Positions 26,028 to 34,534 of a stretch of DNA of 64,000 bases are shown piece by piece. Numbering within the stretch: the first letter of the stretch is position 1; each line of letters opens with the position of its first letter. A program made the position numbers and the translations under genes. Under the pieces are notes generated by a model. That model was not told the origin of the DNA. It saw only the letters and a list, made by a program, of their open reading frames with translations, and did no database searches. Origin of the DNA: Bosea sp. (in: a-proteobacteria) (lineage in GTDB: Bacteria > Pseudomonadota > Alphaproteobacteria > Rhizobiales > Beijerinckiaceae); NCBI GenBank assembly GCA_023910605.1, contig JAAVVV010000001.1:920698-984697 (forward strand). The letters run 5' to 3'.

Positions 26028-27266
26028 CTAGGAGAGCTGGTTCTTGTGCATGCGCCCGCCTTGCATGATCAGGGGCAGATGCGCGCCCTGCCTGGTCAGC
26101 AGGGACAGGTCCTTCAGCGGGTTCCCGTCGACCAGGACCGCGTCGGCATAGGCGCCGGCCCGGAGCGTGCCGATCTTGCCTTCCTTGCGGCAAAGTCGGG
26201 CGGCATGGACCGTCGTCGAGCGGATCACCTCGATCGCCGGCAGGACGCGGCCCCGGATGACGAATTCCTCGGACTGGTGGCGATGCATCTCGCCAAGAAG
26301 GTCGGAGCCGAAGGCCATGGTGAGCCTGGCGTCCTGCATGATCTCGAGCGACTTCATCCCTGCCAGGCGCACCGTGTCGACCTTGCCCACCGAGATCGGG
26401 TCGAGGCCGAGCGCCGGCCCCTCGACGCCGAGATACTCGTAGGTCACGAGGGTGGGGCAGGCGATGGCGCCCTTCTCGGCGGCGAATGCCGCTGTCTTGG
26501 ACTGGATCAGGTTGCAATGCTCGAGGCTGTGGACCCCGCACTCGACCGCGCGACGGATGGCTTCGTCGGTGTAAAGGTGCGCGGCGACATAGGTGCCGGC
26601 ATTGGACGCTTCCTCGACGGCCGCAAGGATCTCCTCGCGCGAATAGCCCAGGAAGTGGATCGGATCATTCGGCGAGGCGACGCCGCCATTGGCCATGATC
26701 TTGATGAAATGGGCGCCCTGCTTGATCTCCTCGCGGCAGGCCATCCTGACGGCGTCAACGCCGTCCGCGAGCCGCCCGAGCGAGCCGAGCGAGCGCGTCC
26801 AGGTCTCGGGGTCGCGGCGGTCGTAGCGCGACCGGCTGTCGCCATGGCCGCCGGTCTGCGACAGCGCCTTGCCGGGGATGATCAGGCGCGGGGCCTCGAT
26901 CAGGCCCTGCTCCTGCGCCTCGACCAGCGGGTAGGTCGCGCCGCCGAGATCGCGCACGGTGGTGAAGCCGCGATCCAGCATGCCCTTCATGATCCGCGCG
27001 GCGCGGTAGGCGATGAGCGCGTCCGGCACGAGCGCGTTCTGGCCGATGTTGACCATGGTGGCGATGACGTGGACATGGCAGTCGACCAGGCCCGGCATCA
27101 GCGTGCGCTTGCCGCAATCCACCACGGCGGCGTTCAAGGCCTTGATGGGCTTGTCAGACAGCTCCCTGACCGTGTCGCCCTCCACGAGCATCTCGTAGCC
27201 GCCCGCAAGATCGTCGGAGATGGCGGGATCGAGCAGATGAAAGTTGCGGAACAGGGTCAGGCTCAT
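26028..27266 (-). CDS. metal-dependent amidohydrolase
   Basis: A 412-residue TIM-barrel amidohydrolase of the imidazolonepropionase/prolidase-like (Xaa-Pro dipeptidase-like, DORA) group. Metal ligands are visible: DCHVHV (His-x-His, about residues 63-68), the Lys of FIKIMANGG that is carboxylated in the family (about 190), AAHLYT and LEHCN (His), and GSDLL (Asp, about 320). It is probably cytoplasmic, as there is no signal peptide. The ATG at 27266 (MSLTLFRNF) follows CGAGGA; an earlier TTG is less likely. It is encoded directly upstream of the importer and probably hydrolyses an amide bond in the imported compound; the substrate is unknown. Confidence 0.88.
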   Translation of the reverse strand: MSLTLFRNFHLLDPAISDDLAGGYEMLVEGDTVRELSDKPIKALNAAVVDCGKRTLMPGLVDCHVHVIATMVNIGQNALVPDALIAYRAARIMKGMLDRGFTTVRDLGGATYPLVEAQEQGLIEAPRLIIPGKALSQTGGHGDSRSRYDRRDPETWTRSLGSLGRLADGVDAVRMACREEIKQGAHFIKIMANGGVASPNDPIHFLGYSREEILAAVEEASNAGTYVAAHLYTDEAIRRAVECGVHSLEHCNLIQSKTAAFAAEKGAIACPTLVTYEYLGVEGPALGLDPISVGKVDTVRLAGMKSLEIMQDARLTMAFGSDLLGEMHRHQSEEFVIRGRVLPAIEVIRSTTVHAARLCRKEGKIGTLRAGAYADAVLVDGNPLKDLSLLTRQGAHLPLIMQGGRMHKNQLS

Positions 27267-27439
27267 GGGGCGGTCCTCGGGCGGCAATGCTGACCGTTCG
27301 CTGTTCCGATCCGCACGCGTGGCGCACCGCGCGCCTGCCGCCGGAAAAACCGACCGATCCTGATTTGAGCCAGTGCGACGGCGCTGGCGGTCTGGGGGCG
27401 ATCATCGGTGCATACATTATCCACAGGCGCAAGATGGCG

Positions 27440-27835
27440 TTAGGGAATGACCGCAATGCATTCGATCTCGATGTCGAAGGGCGCCGGCCACGGATTGACG
27501 CCGGCGCTGGTGCGCGCCGGAAACCCGGCAGGAAATCGCTCGCGATAGATCGCGTTGACCGTGCCCATGAGCGCAGGATCGGTAATGAACACCGTGGTCT
27601 TCACCGCATGGGCCAGTGATGAGCCGGCAAAAGTGAGGGTCGCCTCCAGCGCGTCGAGCGCGGCCCGCGTCTGGACCGCGATGTCGCCCTTGACGATGTC
27701 GCCCGTCCTGCAATCGACGGGCGGCATTCCGCAGGTGAAGAGCAGTCCGCCGGCGCGGACCAGCGCGGAGGTTGGAGCCCCGAGCCGGCGGATCGCCTCC
27801 GAAATGACGGGGACCTCGATGACCTCGCGCTGCAT
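27440..27835 (-). CDS. RidA/YjgF-family protein
   Basis: A 131-residue Rid-family protein, a homotrimeric enamine/imine deaminase or relative. Typical segments are LLFTCGMPPVD, IAVQTRAALDALEATLTFAG and VKTTVFITD, ending with DIEIECIAVIP, the standard C-terminus that supplies the conserved Glu. The conserved Arg is probably in the FPAGFPARTS segment (family FPGDPPARTT). AGGAG lies 9 bases before the ATG; the longer open frame is not protein-like. It is the first gene of the leftward catabolic set, 173 bases before the amidohydrolase. RidA relatives in such operons remove reactive imines formed during amine breakdown. Confidence 0.85.
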   Translation of the reverse strand: MQREVIEVPVISEAIRRLGAPTSALVRAGGLLFTCGMPPVDCRTGDIVKGDIAVQTRAALDALEATLTFAGSSLAHAVKTTVFITDPALMGTVNAIYRERFPAGFPARTSAGVNPWPAPFDIEIECIAVIP

Positions 27836-28056
27836 GCACAACTCCTGTCGGCTCCGATGCGTTGATGCCCCGCCCGAAAGCACCTTCAGGCTGGGCGAGG
27901 GTGAAGTTCCCGGGCGTGGTGTGGCTTCCGATCGCCGCCTTGATGCAATCGGCACGATCTTTCCCGTCTTCAGAAGCCTCCACGGGTTACGGCTCAATGC
28001 CGTATCGGCTGCGCCGGATGCCGAGTTGAAACTGTCTCCTGGTCACGCCAGCCTGC

Positions 28057-28965
28057 TCACCCGGCCCCGCTGCGGCCCCACTGCTGCACCAATGTCTCCT
28101 TGAAGCGTGCCGCAGCCGGCGATAGCCGTGCACCCTGACGTTCCACGATTCCAATCGTTCGGCTCACGACCGGATCGACTATCGGGACAGTTGCGATAAG
28201 CGGATGCCCCGACTGCGGAGTGGCAAGCTTAGGCAGGACTGCGATGCCGAGCCCGGCCTCCACAAAGCCCAACGAGGTCGACAAATGATTGACTTCATAC
28301 ATCCAGTCCAGCCGAACCTCGGCGGAGGCCAGCGCTCGATCCAGGATCGCACGGTTGCCGCTCGACTGGCTTACACCGATGAGCGGATAACCAATCAGGT
28401 CCTTCCAGCTCAATCGCGTTGCTGCCGCGAGCGTGTGATCCCGGCGGCATGCCAACACGAACACATCTTCCAGAAGCGGTGTGAAGCAGAGGTCCGCCCT
28501 GCCTGCTCCGGTGATGTTGATGCCGAATTCCACCTCACCACGTAAAACAGCTTCCAGGCCCTCGATTGCGCCCAGATCGAAAATGCGGAACTTGATGCCA
28601 GGATGTGCGGCGCGGAAATCCTGAAGAACCCTTGGCAGGAAGTAGAAGGCCGCAGTGGGTATGGATGCAATCGTGACGCGGCCAGTCTGGTTGCGCCTCA
28701 GATCGCTGATCGACAGAATCGAGTCCTCGAACTCATCCAGAAGTCGCTTCACCAATGGTTGCAGTGCTTGGCCGATCCGGGTCGGCGCGACATGCCGTGT
28801 CGAGCGCTCGATCAGAACCGTGCCGATGGTGTCCTCCAGATTCTTGATCCGGCGGGACAAGGCGGGCTGGGACAAGTGCAACTCAAATGCAGCGCGGCGG
28901 AACGAGCGGTGCTCCAAAACCGCCAGAAAGGCCCGAAGGTCGAGAATCTCGAAATTAATGCTCAT
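28057..28965 (-). CDS. LysR-family transcriptional regulator
   Basis: A 302-residue LTTR. The winged helix-turn-helix occupies residues 1-62 (FRRAAFELHLSQPALSRRIKNLE), and the ligand-binding domain runs from about 90 to 295. It is divergent from the PrpF-family gene at 29059, with about 90 bases between them, so it most likely controls that gene and the tct operon, and itself. An inverted repeat, ATTAATG-N9-CATTAAT, overlaps its own start codon. It could alternatively control the ridA/amidohydrolase operon that follows it 220 bases downstream. Confidence 0.92.
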   Translation of the reverse strand: MSINFEILDLRAFLAVLEHRSFRRAAFELHLSQPALSRRIKNLEDTIGTVLIERSTRHVAPTRIGQALQPLVKRLLDEFEDSILSISDLRRNQTGRVTIASIPTAAFYFLPRVLQDFRAAHPGIKFRIFDLGAIEGLEAVLRGEVEFGINITGAGRADLCFTPLLEDVFVLACRRDHTLAAATRLSWKDLIGYPLIGVSQSSGNRAILDRALASAEVRLDWMYEVNHLSTSLGFVEAGLGIAVLPKLATPQSGHPLIATVPIVDPVVSRTIGIVERQGARLSPAAARFKETLVQQWGRSGAG

Positions 28966-28976
28966 TTTGCATTAAT
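28954..28976. promoter_or_regulatory. candidate LysR operator
   Basis: ATTAATG and CATTAAT form a perfect 7-bp inverted repeat spaced by 9 bases. It fits the T-N11-A dyad pattern of LysR sites, overlaps the lysR start codon (28963-28965) and lies 83 bases upstream of the divergent PrpF-family gene. Autoregulation is expected for the family; binding is inferred. Confidence 0.5.
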
Positions 28977-29058
28977 GATAAAAATCTTTGCAATTTACAA
29001 CCGCCATTTATTCCGACACGCAAATCAAGAGCCAAGACTATTCCGGAATGATGAAGCG

Positions 29059-30150
29059 ATGGACGACCTCGTTCGCATACCATGCGTGCTCATGCGGGGC
29101 GGCACCTCCAGAGGGCCGTTCTTCCTCGCATCGCATCTTCCTCAAGATCGCGCGGCGAGAGATGCGGTGCTGATCGAAGCGATGGGTTCCGGGCATTTCC
29201 TCCAGATAGACGGGATCGGTGGCGGCAACCCGCTGACAAGCAAGGTCGCCATCGTTGGTCCGGCGAGCCGCCCGGAGGCCGACGTTGATTATCTGTTCGC
29301 CCAGGTCGACGTGATGGGTCGCTCCGTCGACACTTCGCCAAACTGCGGCAACATGCTCGCAGGGGTAGGCCCTTTCGCCATCGAAGCGGGCCTCGTTCGC
29401 CCCCAGGCTGAACGGACCACGGTCCGCATCCACAATGTGAACACCGGCGCGCTTGTTGCAGCGCAAGTTTCGACACCAGGCGGCCGCGTCGCATACGGTG
29501 GCGATGCAAGCATAGACGGTGTTCCGGGAACGGCCGCGCCGGTGTTGCTGGGCTTTGAGGATGTGGTGGGTCTGCGCACCGGCCGCCTCATCCCAACCGA
29601 GACGCCGATCGTCTCGCTGCACGGCGTCGATGTGACGCTGATCGACTCCGCGATGCCCTTGGTCGTCGCACGTGCGGAGGACTTCGGGTTCGTGGGCACA
29701 GAGACGCCGGAGCAACTCGATCGGGAGACCGACTTCAAGCGCAAGCTGGAGCTTGTACGTCGCGCAGCCGGGGTTGCCCTGGGCTTTGGCCGGGTCGATG
29801 ATCTCGTCGTCCCGAAGCCGGTGCTTGTGGCTCGGCCAGGTGCCGGTGGGCACCTTGCTGCGAGATACTTCATGCCGCATGTTTGCCATACCGCCATTGC
29901 GACCACTGGCGCCGTCGGACTCGCGCTCGCCGCCTCTGTACGAGGCACGATCGTGAATGAGATCACCGGAGACATAGCCCCCCCGGTGGTGATCGTTATC
30001 GAACATCCGAGCGGTCGCATTGAGGTGACGCTGGAGCAGCAGGCGGGCGCGGAGAAGCCAACGGCCTACATCGTCCGCACCGCGCGGCGGCTCTTCGAGG
30101 GGTCCGTGCTTGTTCGCGGGATCGGAGATCGGCCAACCACGGCAATTTAG
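29059..30150 (+). CDS. PrpF-family isomerase (4-oxalomesaconate tautomerase-like)
   Basis: A 363-residue protein of the PrpF/DUF453 family (diaminopimelate-epimerase fold). Members include the aconitate isomerase PrpF and 4-oxalomesaconate tautomerase GalD. Typical features are IPCVLMRGGTSRGPFF at residues 6-21 (Lys in many PrpF proteins is not seen here), GIGGGNPLTSKVAI (about 54-67) and SPNCGNMLAGVGPFA (about 92-106, with the conserved Cys). The ATG at 29059 gives the family start. It is encoded directly before the tctCBA transporter, which suggests that it isomerises an imported tricarboxylate or dicarboxylate before degradation. The exact substrate is not decidable from sequence. Confidence 0.88.
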   Translation: MDDLVRIPCVLMRGGTSRGPFFLASHLPQDRAARDAVLIEAMGSGHFLQIDGIGGGNPLTSKVAIVGPASRPEADVDYLFAQVDVMGRSVDTSPNCGNMLAGVGPFAIEAGLVRPQAERTTVRIHNVNTGALVAAQVSTPGGRVAYGGDASIDGVPGTAAPVLLGFEDVVGLRTGRLIPTETPIVSLHGVDVTLIDSAMPLVVARAEDFGFVGTETPEQLDRETDFKRKLELVRRAAGVALGFGRVDDLVVPKPVLVARPGAGGHLAARYFMPHVCHTAIATTGAVGLALAASVRGTIVNEITGDIAPPVVIVIEHPSGRIEVTLEQQAGAEKPTAYIVRTARRLFEGSVLVRGIGDRPTTAI

Positions 30151-30209
30151 TTTATGCAGAAGTCGAAGGCGGCCCCACAGAAGCCGTTCAATCAGGAGGA
30201 AAGACAAAG

Positions 30210-31178
30210 ATGCTTACGCGACGTCATGTGCTGCTCGGGGGCTCAGCCGCCTCCATTCTGGCCAGCCCGGTGTTCGGCCAGGGCGCCTACCCAACCAAGC
30301 CGATTACGCTGATCGTATCCTACGCGGCCGGTGGTGGGACGGATGCCATCGCGCGGGTGTTCGCGCAGCGGCTGGAGACGGTCCTGAATGGTCGGGTGAT
30401 TGTCGAGAACCGTCCAGGCGCGGCGGCCAATCTTGGCACGGAGGCTGTGGCTGCAGCTGCCCCGGACGGATACACGCTCCTGATCGGCAACCAGGGCCCG
30501 ATGGTGGTGAACCCGCATCTGTTCCGCCGCTTGCGCTCAGATCCGGCAACAACGCTCGACCCCATCGCTTTGATCGCTGATGCAGGCCTCGTCGTCGTCG
30601 TCGGCCCGCGGCTGCAGGCTACAACGCTTGGCGACCTGGTCCGCCTGGCCAAGACCCGCCAATTGGTTTACGGCTCCGCGGGCAATGCGTCTGCAAGTCA
30701 TCTGGCAGCGCTCCTGCTCGGACAGGTCGCCCAGTTCAACGCGCGCCATGTGCCCTATCGGGGCGCCGGACCTGCACTCAACGACCTCGTCGGCGGCCAC
30801 ATCGACTTCATGGTGACGACTATCCCGTCCGCTGTAGGCCTTATCGAGGGCCGCCAGCTCACGGCGCTTGCAGTGACGACCGAGGCGCGTTTCCCAAGCC
30901 TTCCGAACTTGCCGACAGCGCAAGAAGCCGGCGTGGCAAACTACACGGCCTCAGCATGGTATGGGCTTCTGGGCCCGCGCGGATTGCCTGGGGCCATCCG
31001 CGAGCGGTTGGAGGCGGCGACGCAAGAGACACTTCGTGACCCCACGGTCTTGGCGCGTTTGTCCGATGATGGCGCCATCCCATCCAGAAAGGGCGCGCGT
31101 GAGTTCGGCGAGTTCATGTCCCGCGAGCGCGAGCGCTGGGGACAGATCGTCAGCAGCGCCAACATCACGCTTGAGTGA
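30210..31178 (+). CDS. tctC: tripartite tricarboxylate transporter, binding protein
   Basis: A 322-residue Bug-type periplasmic binding protein. An N-terminal signal peptide with RR (LTRRHVLLGGSAASILASPVFGQ) is followed by the family start YPTKPITLIVSYAAGGGTDAIAR and the segment VENRPGAAANLGTEAVA. AGGAGG lies 8 bases before the ATG. It delivers a carboxylate to the TctA/TctB membrane pair encoded directly downstream. The ligand is unknown, as Bug proteins bind many carboxylates and amides. Confidence 0.92.
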   Translation: MLTRRHVLLGGSAASILASPVFGQGAYPTKPITLIVSYAAGGGTDAIARVFAQRLETVLNGRVIVENRPGAAANLGTEAVAAAAPDGYTLLIGNQGPMVVNPHLFRRLRSDPATTLDPIALIADAGLVVVVGPRLQATTLGDLVRLAKTRQLVYGSAGNASASHLAALLLGQVAQFNARHVPYRGAGPALNDLVGGHIDFMVTTIPSAVGLIEGRQLTALAVTTEARFPSLPNLPTAQEAGVANYTASAWYGLLGPRGLPGAIRERLEAATQETLRDPTVLARLSDDGAIPSRKGAREFGEFMSRERERWGQIVSSANITLE

Positions 31179-31183
31179 CAGCC

Positions 31184-31705
31184 ATGGCGGAGGTGAGCGA
31201 CGGACCGCCGCCCGCTGCGGCGCGGGGATTGCGTTCGAGGGATTTCATTGCCGGTTTGGCTCTGCTGCTCGTCGGTGGCGGAGCGTTGCTGGGTTCGATG
31301 GAACTGCCGATCAAGACGAGTTCAGGGGTAGGATCGGGCCTGCTGCCCGTTTCGCTGTCCCTGATCATGATGGCTCTTGGCGTGGCGCAGATCGCACTTT
31401 CGTGGCGGACCGGCAGCCCGGTCTTTTCGGGCTGGCCGTGGCGCGGGACGATTACGCTTCTCGGGGCCATCGTGGTCTTCGCGATCACCATCCGCGGCGT
31501 TAGCCTCGGTCCCCTGCAATTGCCGGCGCTTGGTCTGGTTATCGCGGGGCCGCTGACGGTATTCATCGCCGGCATGGCGACGTCGGACACTCGTCTCGGA
31601 CAACTCGGCCTGTTGTCGGCCGGCCTGTCCGCCTTCTGCCTCCTGCTCTTCCGATACGGGCTGGGACAGCCGATCCCCGTTGCTCCCTGGCTGATAGGAT
31701 ACTGA
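31184..31705 (+). CDS. tctB: tripartite tricarboxylate transporter, small membrane subunit
   Basis: About 173 residues with four predicted membrane segments, matching the poorly conserved TctB subunit. The frame also offers a GTG at 31175 that overlaps the tctC stop (GTGA), so either start gives coupled translation; the ATG at 31184 is listed. The stop lies one base before tctA. It assembles with TctA in the inner membrane. Confidence 0.88.
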   Translation: MAEVSDGPPPAAARGLRSRDFIAGLALLLVGGGALLGSMELPIKTSSGVGSGLLPVSLSLIMMALGVAQIALSWRTGSPVFSGWPWRGTITLLGAIVVFAITIRGVSLGPLQLPALGLVIAGPLTVFIAGMATSDTRLGQLGLLSAGLSAFCLLLFRYGLGQPIPVAPWLIGY

Positions 31706-31706
31706 C

Positions 31707-33212
31707 ATGGGCGACGTCATCGGCAATCTCGGCCTTGGCTTCTCGGTCGCGCTGACATTCAAGAATATCGGCCTCTGTTTCCTCGGATGTCTGATCGGCA
31801 CACTTGTCGGCGTCCTGCCAGGTGTGGGCCCAGTCGCGACGATCGCGATCCTGCTGCCGATCACCATGTCGTTGGACCCCACTGGCGCCCTCATCATGCT
31901 TGCCGGGATCTACTACGGCGCGCAGTATGGCGGCTCGACGACGGCCATCCTCGTCAACATACCGGGCGAGGCGACGGCCGTCGTCACCGCGCTGGACGGG
32001 CACCAGATGGCAAGGAGGGGCGAAGCTGGGCTTGCGCTTGGACTTGCGGCTATCGGCTCGTTCATCGCCGGGACCATCGCGACGCTTCTGATCGCGGCCC
32101 TTGCTGCGCCGATGACCCGGCTGGGCCTCCTGTTCGGACCTTCCGAGTATTTCGCATTGATGATCATGGGCCTCGTGTTCGCGGTGGTTCTTGCGCGCGG
32201 CTCGGTGCTGAAGGCGGTCGCCATGATCGTCTTCGGGGTGCTGCTTTCATGTGTCGGCACCGATCTGGAGACCGGTCGGGAACGCCTTACATTCGGCGTC
32301 CACCATCTCTACGATGGAATAGAGTTCGTGGTTATTGCGATGGGCCTGTTCGGCTTCGCCGAGATCCTCAAGAACCTTGCGGATCCCGAAAAGCGGGATG
32401 TCGCGCGAACGAGGATCGGTCGCCTGCTCCCAACAGCAGCCGAGATCAAGGGTAACCTGCCGGCGATCCTGCGCGGCACCACGCTGGGGTCCGTTCTTGG
32501 CATTCTGCCCGGCAACGGGGCTATCCTTGCGCCATTTGCAAGCTATGCGATCGAGAAGCGCCTTTCTCCTGAACCAGAGACGTTCGGCAAGGGCGCCCAG
32601 GCCGGTGTGTCGGGTCCGGAGTCGGCCAATAATGCGGGCGCGCAAACGTCCTTCATACCGTTGCTTACTCTTGGCCTGCCGCCAAACGCGGTGATGGCCT
32701 TGATGGTTGGCGCGATGCTCATTCAGGGCATCGTTCCCGGACCTCAGGTGATCGACCGGAATCCCCAGCTCTTCTGGGGGCTGATCGCCTCGATGTGGGT
32801 CGGCAACGTCATGCTGCTTGTCATCAACCTGCCGCTGATCGGCATTTGGGTGAAACTGCTGGCCGTTCCTTATCGCCTGCTGTTCCCGGCGATCGTGCTG
32901 TTCTGCTGCATCGGAGTCTACTCGCTCTCAAACGATGCGACGGCTGTTGTCATGACGGGTCTGTTCGGGCTGCTTGGCTATGCGCTGCACAGGCTCGACT
33001 TCGAGCCGGCGCCGTTGGCGCTGGGGTTCGTGCTCGGCAAGCTTCTCGAAGAAAAGCTGAGACAGGCTCTGATCATATCGGACGGCGATCCGACGACATT
33101 TGTCGGCAGCCCAGTCTCGGCGAGCCTGCTCGCCATCGCAGCTTTTGCTATGTTGACGGCGCTTCTGCCTCAGGTCCGGCGAGGGCGGGAGACCGCCTTC
33201 AAGGAAGGGTAG
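31707..33212 (+). CDS. tctA: tripartite tricarboxylate transporter, large membrane subunit
   Basis: A 501-residue membrane protein with about 12 segments. The two repeated family motifs are visible: GVLPGVGPVATIAILLPITM (about residues 30-49) and a second, GILPGNGAILAPFASYAIEK (about 265-284). It forms the ion-coupled transport core of the TTT system. It is the last gene of the prpF-like-tctCBA operon; a hairpin at 33373-33402 may end transcription. Confidence 0.93.
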   Translation: MGDVIGNLGLGFSVALTFKNIGLCFLGCLIGTLVGVLPGVGPVATIAILLPITMSLDPTGALIMLAGIYYGAQYGGSTTAILVNIPGEATAVVTALDGHQMARRGEAGLALGLAAIGSFIAGTIATLLIAALAAPMTRLGLLFGPSEYFALMIMGLVFAVVLARGSVLKAVAMIVFGVLLSCVGTDLETGRERLTFGVHHLYDGIEFVVIAMGLFGFAEILKNLADPEKRDVARTRIGRLLPTAAEIKGNLPAILRGTTLGSVLGILPGNGAILAPFASYAIEKRLSPEPETFGKGAQAGVSGPESANNAGAQTSFIPLLTLGLPPNAVMALMVGAMLIQGIVPGPQVIDRNPQLFWGLIASMWVGNVMLLVINLPLIGIWVKLLAVPYRLLFPAIVLFCCIGVYSLSNDATAVVMTGLFGLLGYALHRLDFEPAPLALGFVLGKLLEEKLRQALIISDGDPTTFVGSPVSASLLAIAAFAMLTALLPQVRRGRETAFKEG

Positions 33213-33372
33213 CCGGTTCGCAAGGGGACGGTTGCGCGTCGCCGAGGCCCATCTCCGCTCCAGTCGACATCGAGAGGCGAGATTGAGCCATTGGCGGCGG
33301 GAGCACGCCAACGTCCGCGCCCCTTTCCGCCGATATGACAATAGCGTCCGACTCCTTGGTTCAGCCGCTCCC

Positions 33373-33402
33373 CTCCCCTCCGAGGGTCTCTCGGCAGGGG
33401 AG
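33373..33402. terminator. hairpin between convergent tctA and zur
   Basis: CTCCCCT (33373-33379) pairs with AGGGGAG (33396-33402), and CGAG with CTCG inside, giving a strong stem between two convergent genes. No T-run follows on either side, so an intrinsic terminator is only possible. The rest of the 415-base stretch 33213-33627 shows no gene I can support. Confidence 0.35.
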
Positions 33403-33627
33403 CTTCGGGAGGACAGTCGGTCAGGACATGCCATGCCGAGCCACACCGATCCCACACGAGCCTCGGTGGGCGGACCGCCGACGAGTTCGCAACCCGTTCC
33501 GGACAGACCACAACCAGCGCAGCGTCTGGCTATGAACGGGAGCAATCAGGGAAGATCGGAATCCGGATGCGGGGAGATCTGCTCTGGATTGTGCGAAATC
33601 GGCCATAAGTGACCGAGGCCGTACCGT

Positions 33628-34137
33628 TCATGCCGCTTTTGCGTCCAGGCACCGCGCGCATTCGCCTTCCAGCTCCACGATTGGATGAACAGGCTTGAAG
33701 CCAGCATGTTCAGCTGCGCCCAGGAGACCTCGGGCCACCAGATCCGATGGCGCTTCCTGCACCGTGCCGCATTGGCTGCACACCATGAACACCACGGCTT
33801 CACCAGGGTGATGCTCATGATCGCATGCAAAATACGACGCCTTTGATGCGAGCCGGTGGACGCAGCCGGCCTCCTGAAGGAAGTCGAGCGCGCGGTAGAC
33901 CTGAACCGCCTGGACTTTCTTCGGGACGCTGAGGCGATCCGTGATCTCATAAGCGGTGAGTGGCTTTTCCTCGCGGGCCAGCACGGTCAGAACGCGCGCT
34001 CGCATCTCGGTGAACGGGATTTTCCGCGCAACTGCAAACGCGCGGGCGCGGTCAATCATTGCTGCCACGTCAGAGTGGGGCGCGTGCACATGGCCATGCC
34101 CCCCGCATCGCTCATGATATGCTTTTTCGCCGGCCAT
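33628..34137 (-). CDS. zur: zinc uptake regulator, Fur family
   Basis: A 169-residue Fur-family repressor with an N-terminal His-rich tail (HERCGGHGHVHAPH), a winged-helix domain (about residues 35-95, LTAYEITDRLSVPKKVQAVQVYRALDFL read in two segments) and a C-terminal dimer domain. The latter has two Cys pairs, VCSQC and ECARC, that hold structural zinc. FACDHEHHPGEAVVF resembles Zur rather than Fur or PerR. The ATG at 34137 is preferred because AAGGAGG lies 9 bases upstream; an ATG 21 bases earlier has no such site. It is divergent from the COG0523-methyltransferase-ABC operon, with two inverted repeats between, so that operon is probably its main target. Confidence 0.88.
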   Translation of the reverse strand: MAGEKAYHERCGGHGHVHAPHSDVAAMIDRARAFAVARKIPFTEMRARVLTVLAREEKPLTAYEITDRLSVPKKVQAVQVYRALDFLQEAGCVHRLASKASYFACDHEHHPGEAVVFMVCSQCGTVQEAPSDLVARGLLGAAEHAGFKPVHPIVELEGECARCLDAKAA

Positions 34138-34179
34138 GGCCGAGACCTCCTTGACCATCGCAAGGGTATAATACTACTA

Positions 34180-34207
34180 CACTCATCTGAGTGTCATAAC
34201 GTTACAC
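34180..34207. promoter_or_regulatory. candidate Zur operator pair
   Basis: Two dyads lie side by side between the divergent zur and COG0523 genes: CACTCA-TC-TGAGTG (34180-34193, perfect) and GTGTCATAACGTTACAC (34191-34207), with a perfect TAACGTTA core. The second resembles the AT-rich GTTAT-type dyads of alphaproteobacterial Zur boxes, but the match is loose. An AT-rich stretch (TATAATACTAC, from 34167) could hold a promoter -10 element. Confidence 0.45.
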
Positions 34208-34219
34208 CCTCAAGAGATC

Positions 34220-34534
34220 ATGGCCAAGTCCCAATCCGACAATCGTCTGCCAGTGACAGTGCTTTCTGGCTTCCTCGGCGCGGGCAAGACCACGCTGCTC
34301 AACCATATCCTGAACAACCGTGAGGGCATGAAGGTCGCGGTCATCGTCAATGACATGAGCGAGGTGAACATCGACGCCGAGCTTGATGCGTTCATTCTCT
34401 GCGGCGAAGGCACGGACGGGTTCATGGAACGGTTCGAGCGTCCGCAATCGTTGCAGGCTGGCCTGCTTGATCGAGTGCCCCCGCTGATGCCGGGCGCGAT
34501 GCAAGTCGAAGTGCGACCGGCGGTTTATCCATGA
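34220..34534 (+). CDS. truncated COG0523 (CobW/ZigA-like) GTPase
   Basis: Zinc-regulated COG0523 GTPases are usually 330-410 residues; this one has 104. Residues 10-60 match the family well: [18 protein letters not shown] (P-loop) and [17 protein letters not shown]. After that the sequence departs from the family and lacks the CxCC metal motif, the rest of the G domain and the C-terminal domain. The stop overlaps the start of the methyltransferase gene (ATGA), so it is now the coupled first gene of that operon. ZigA-type genes are established Zur targets, and this supports zinc control of the operon. The product itself is probably non-functional. Confidence 0.75.
   Translation: MAKSQSDNRLPVTVLSGFLGAGKTTLLNHILNNREGMKVAVIVNDMSEVNIDAELDAFILCGEGTDGFMERFERPQSLQAGLLDRVPPLMPGAMQVEVRPAVYP

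Noticed and set aside
33213-33627. Weak resemblance of frames in this interval to IS5-type C-terminal sequence
   Set aside because: No catalytic motif, no inverted repeats and no continuous similarity. It is treated as intergenic with one hairpin.
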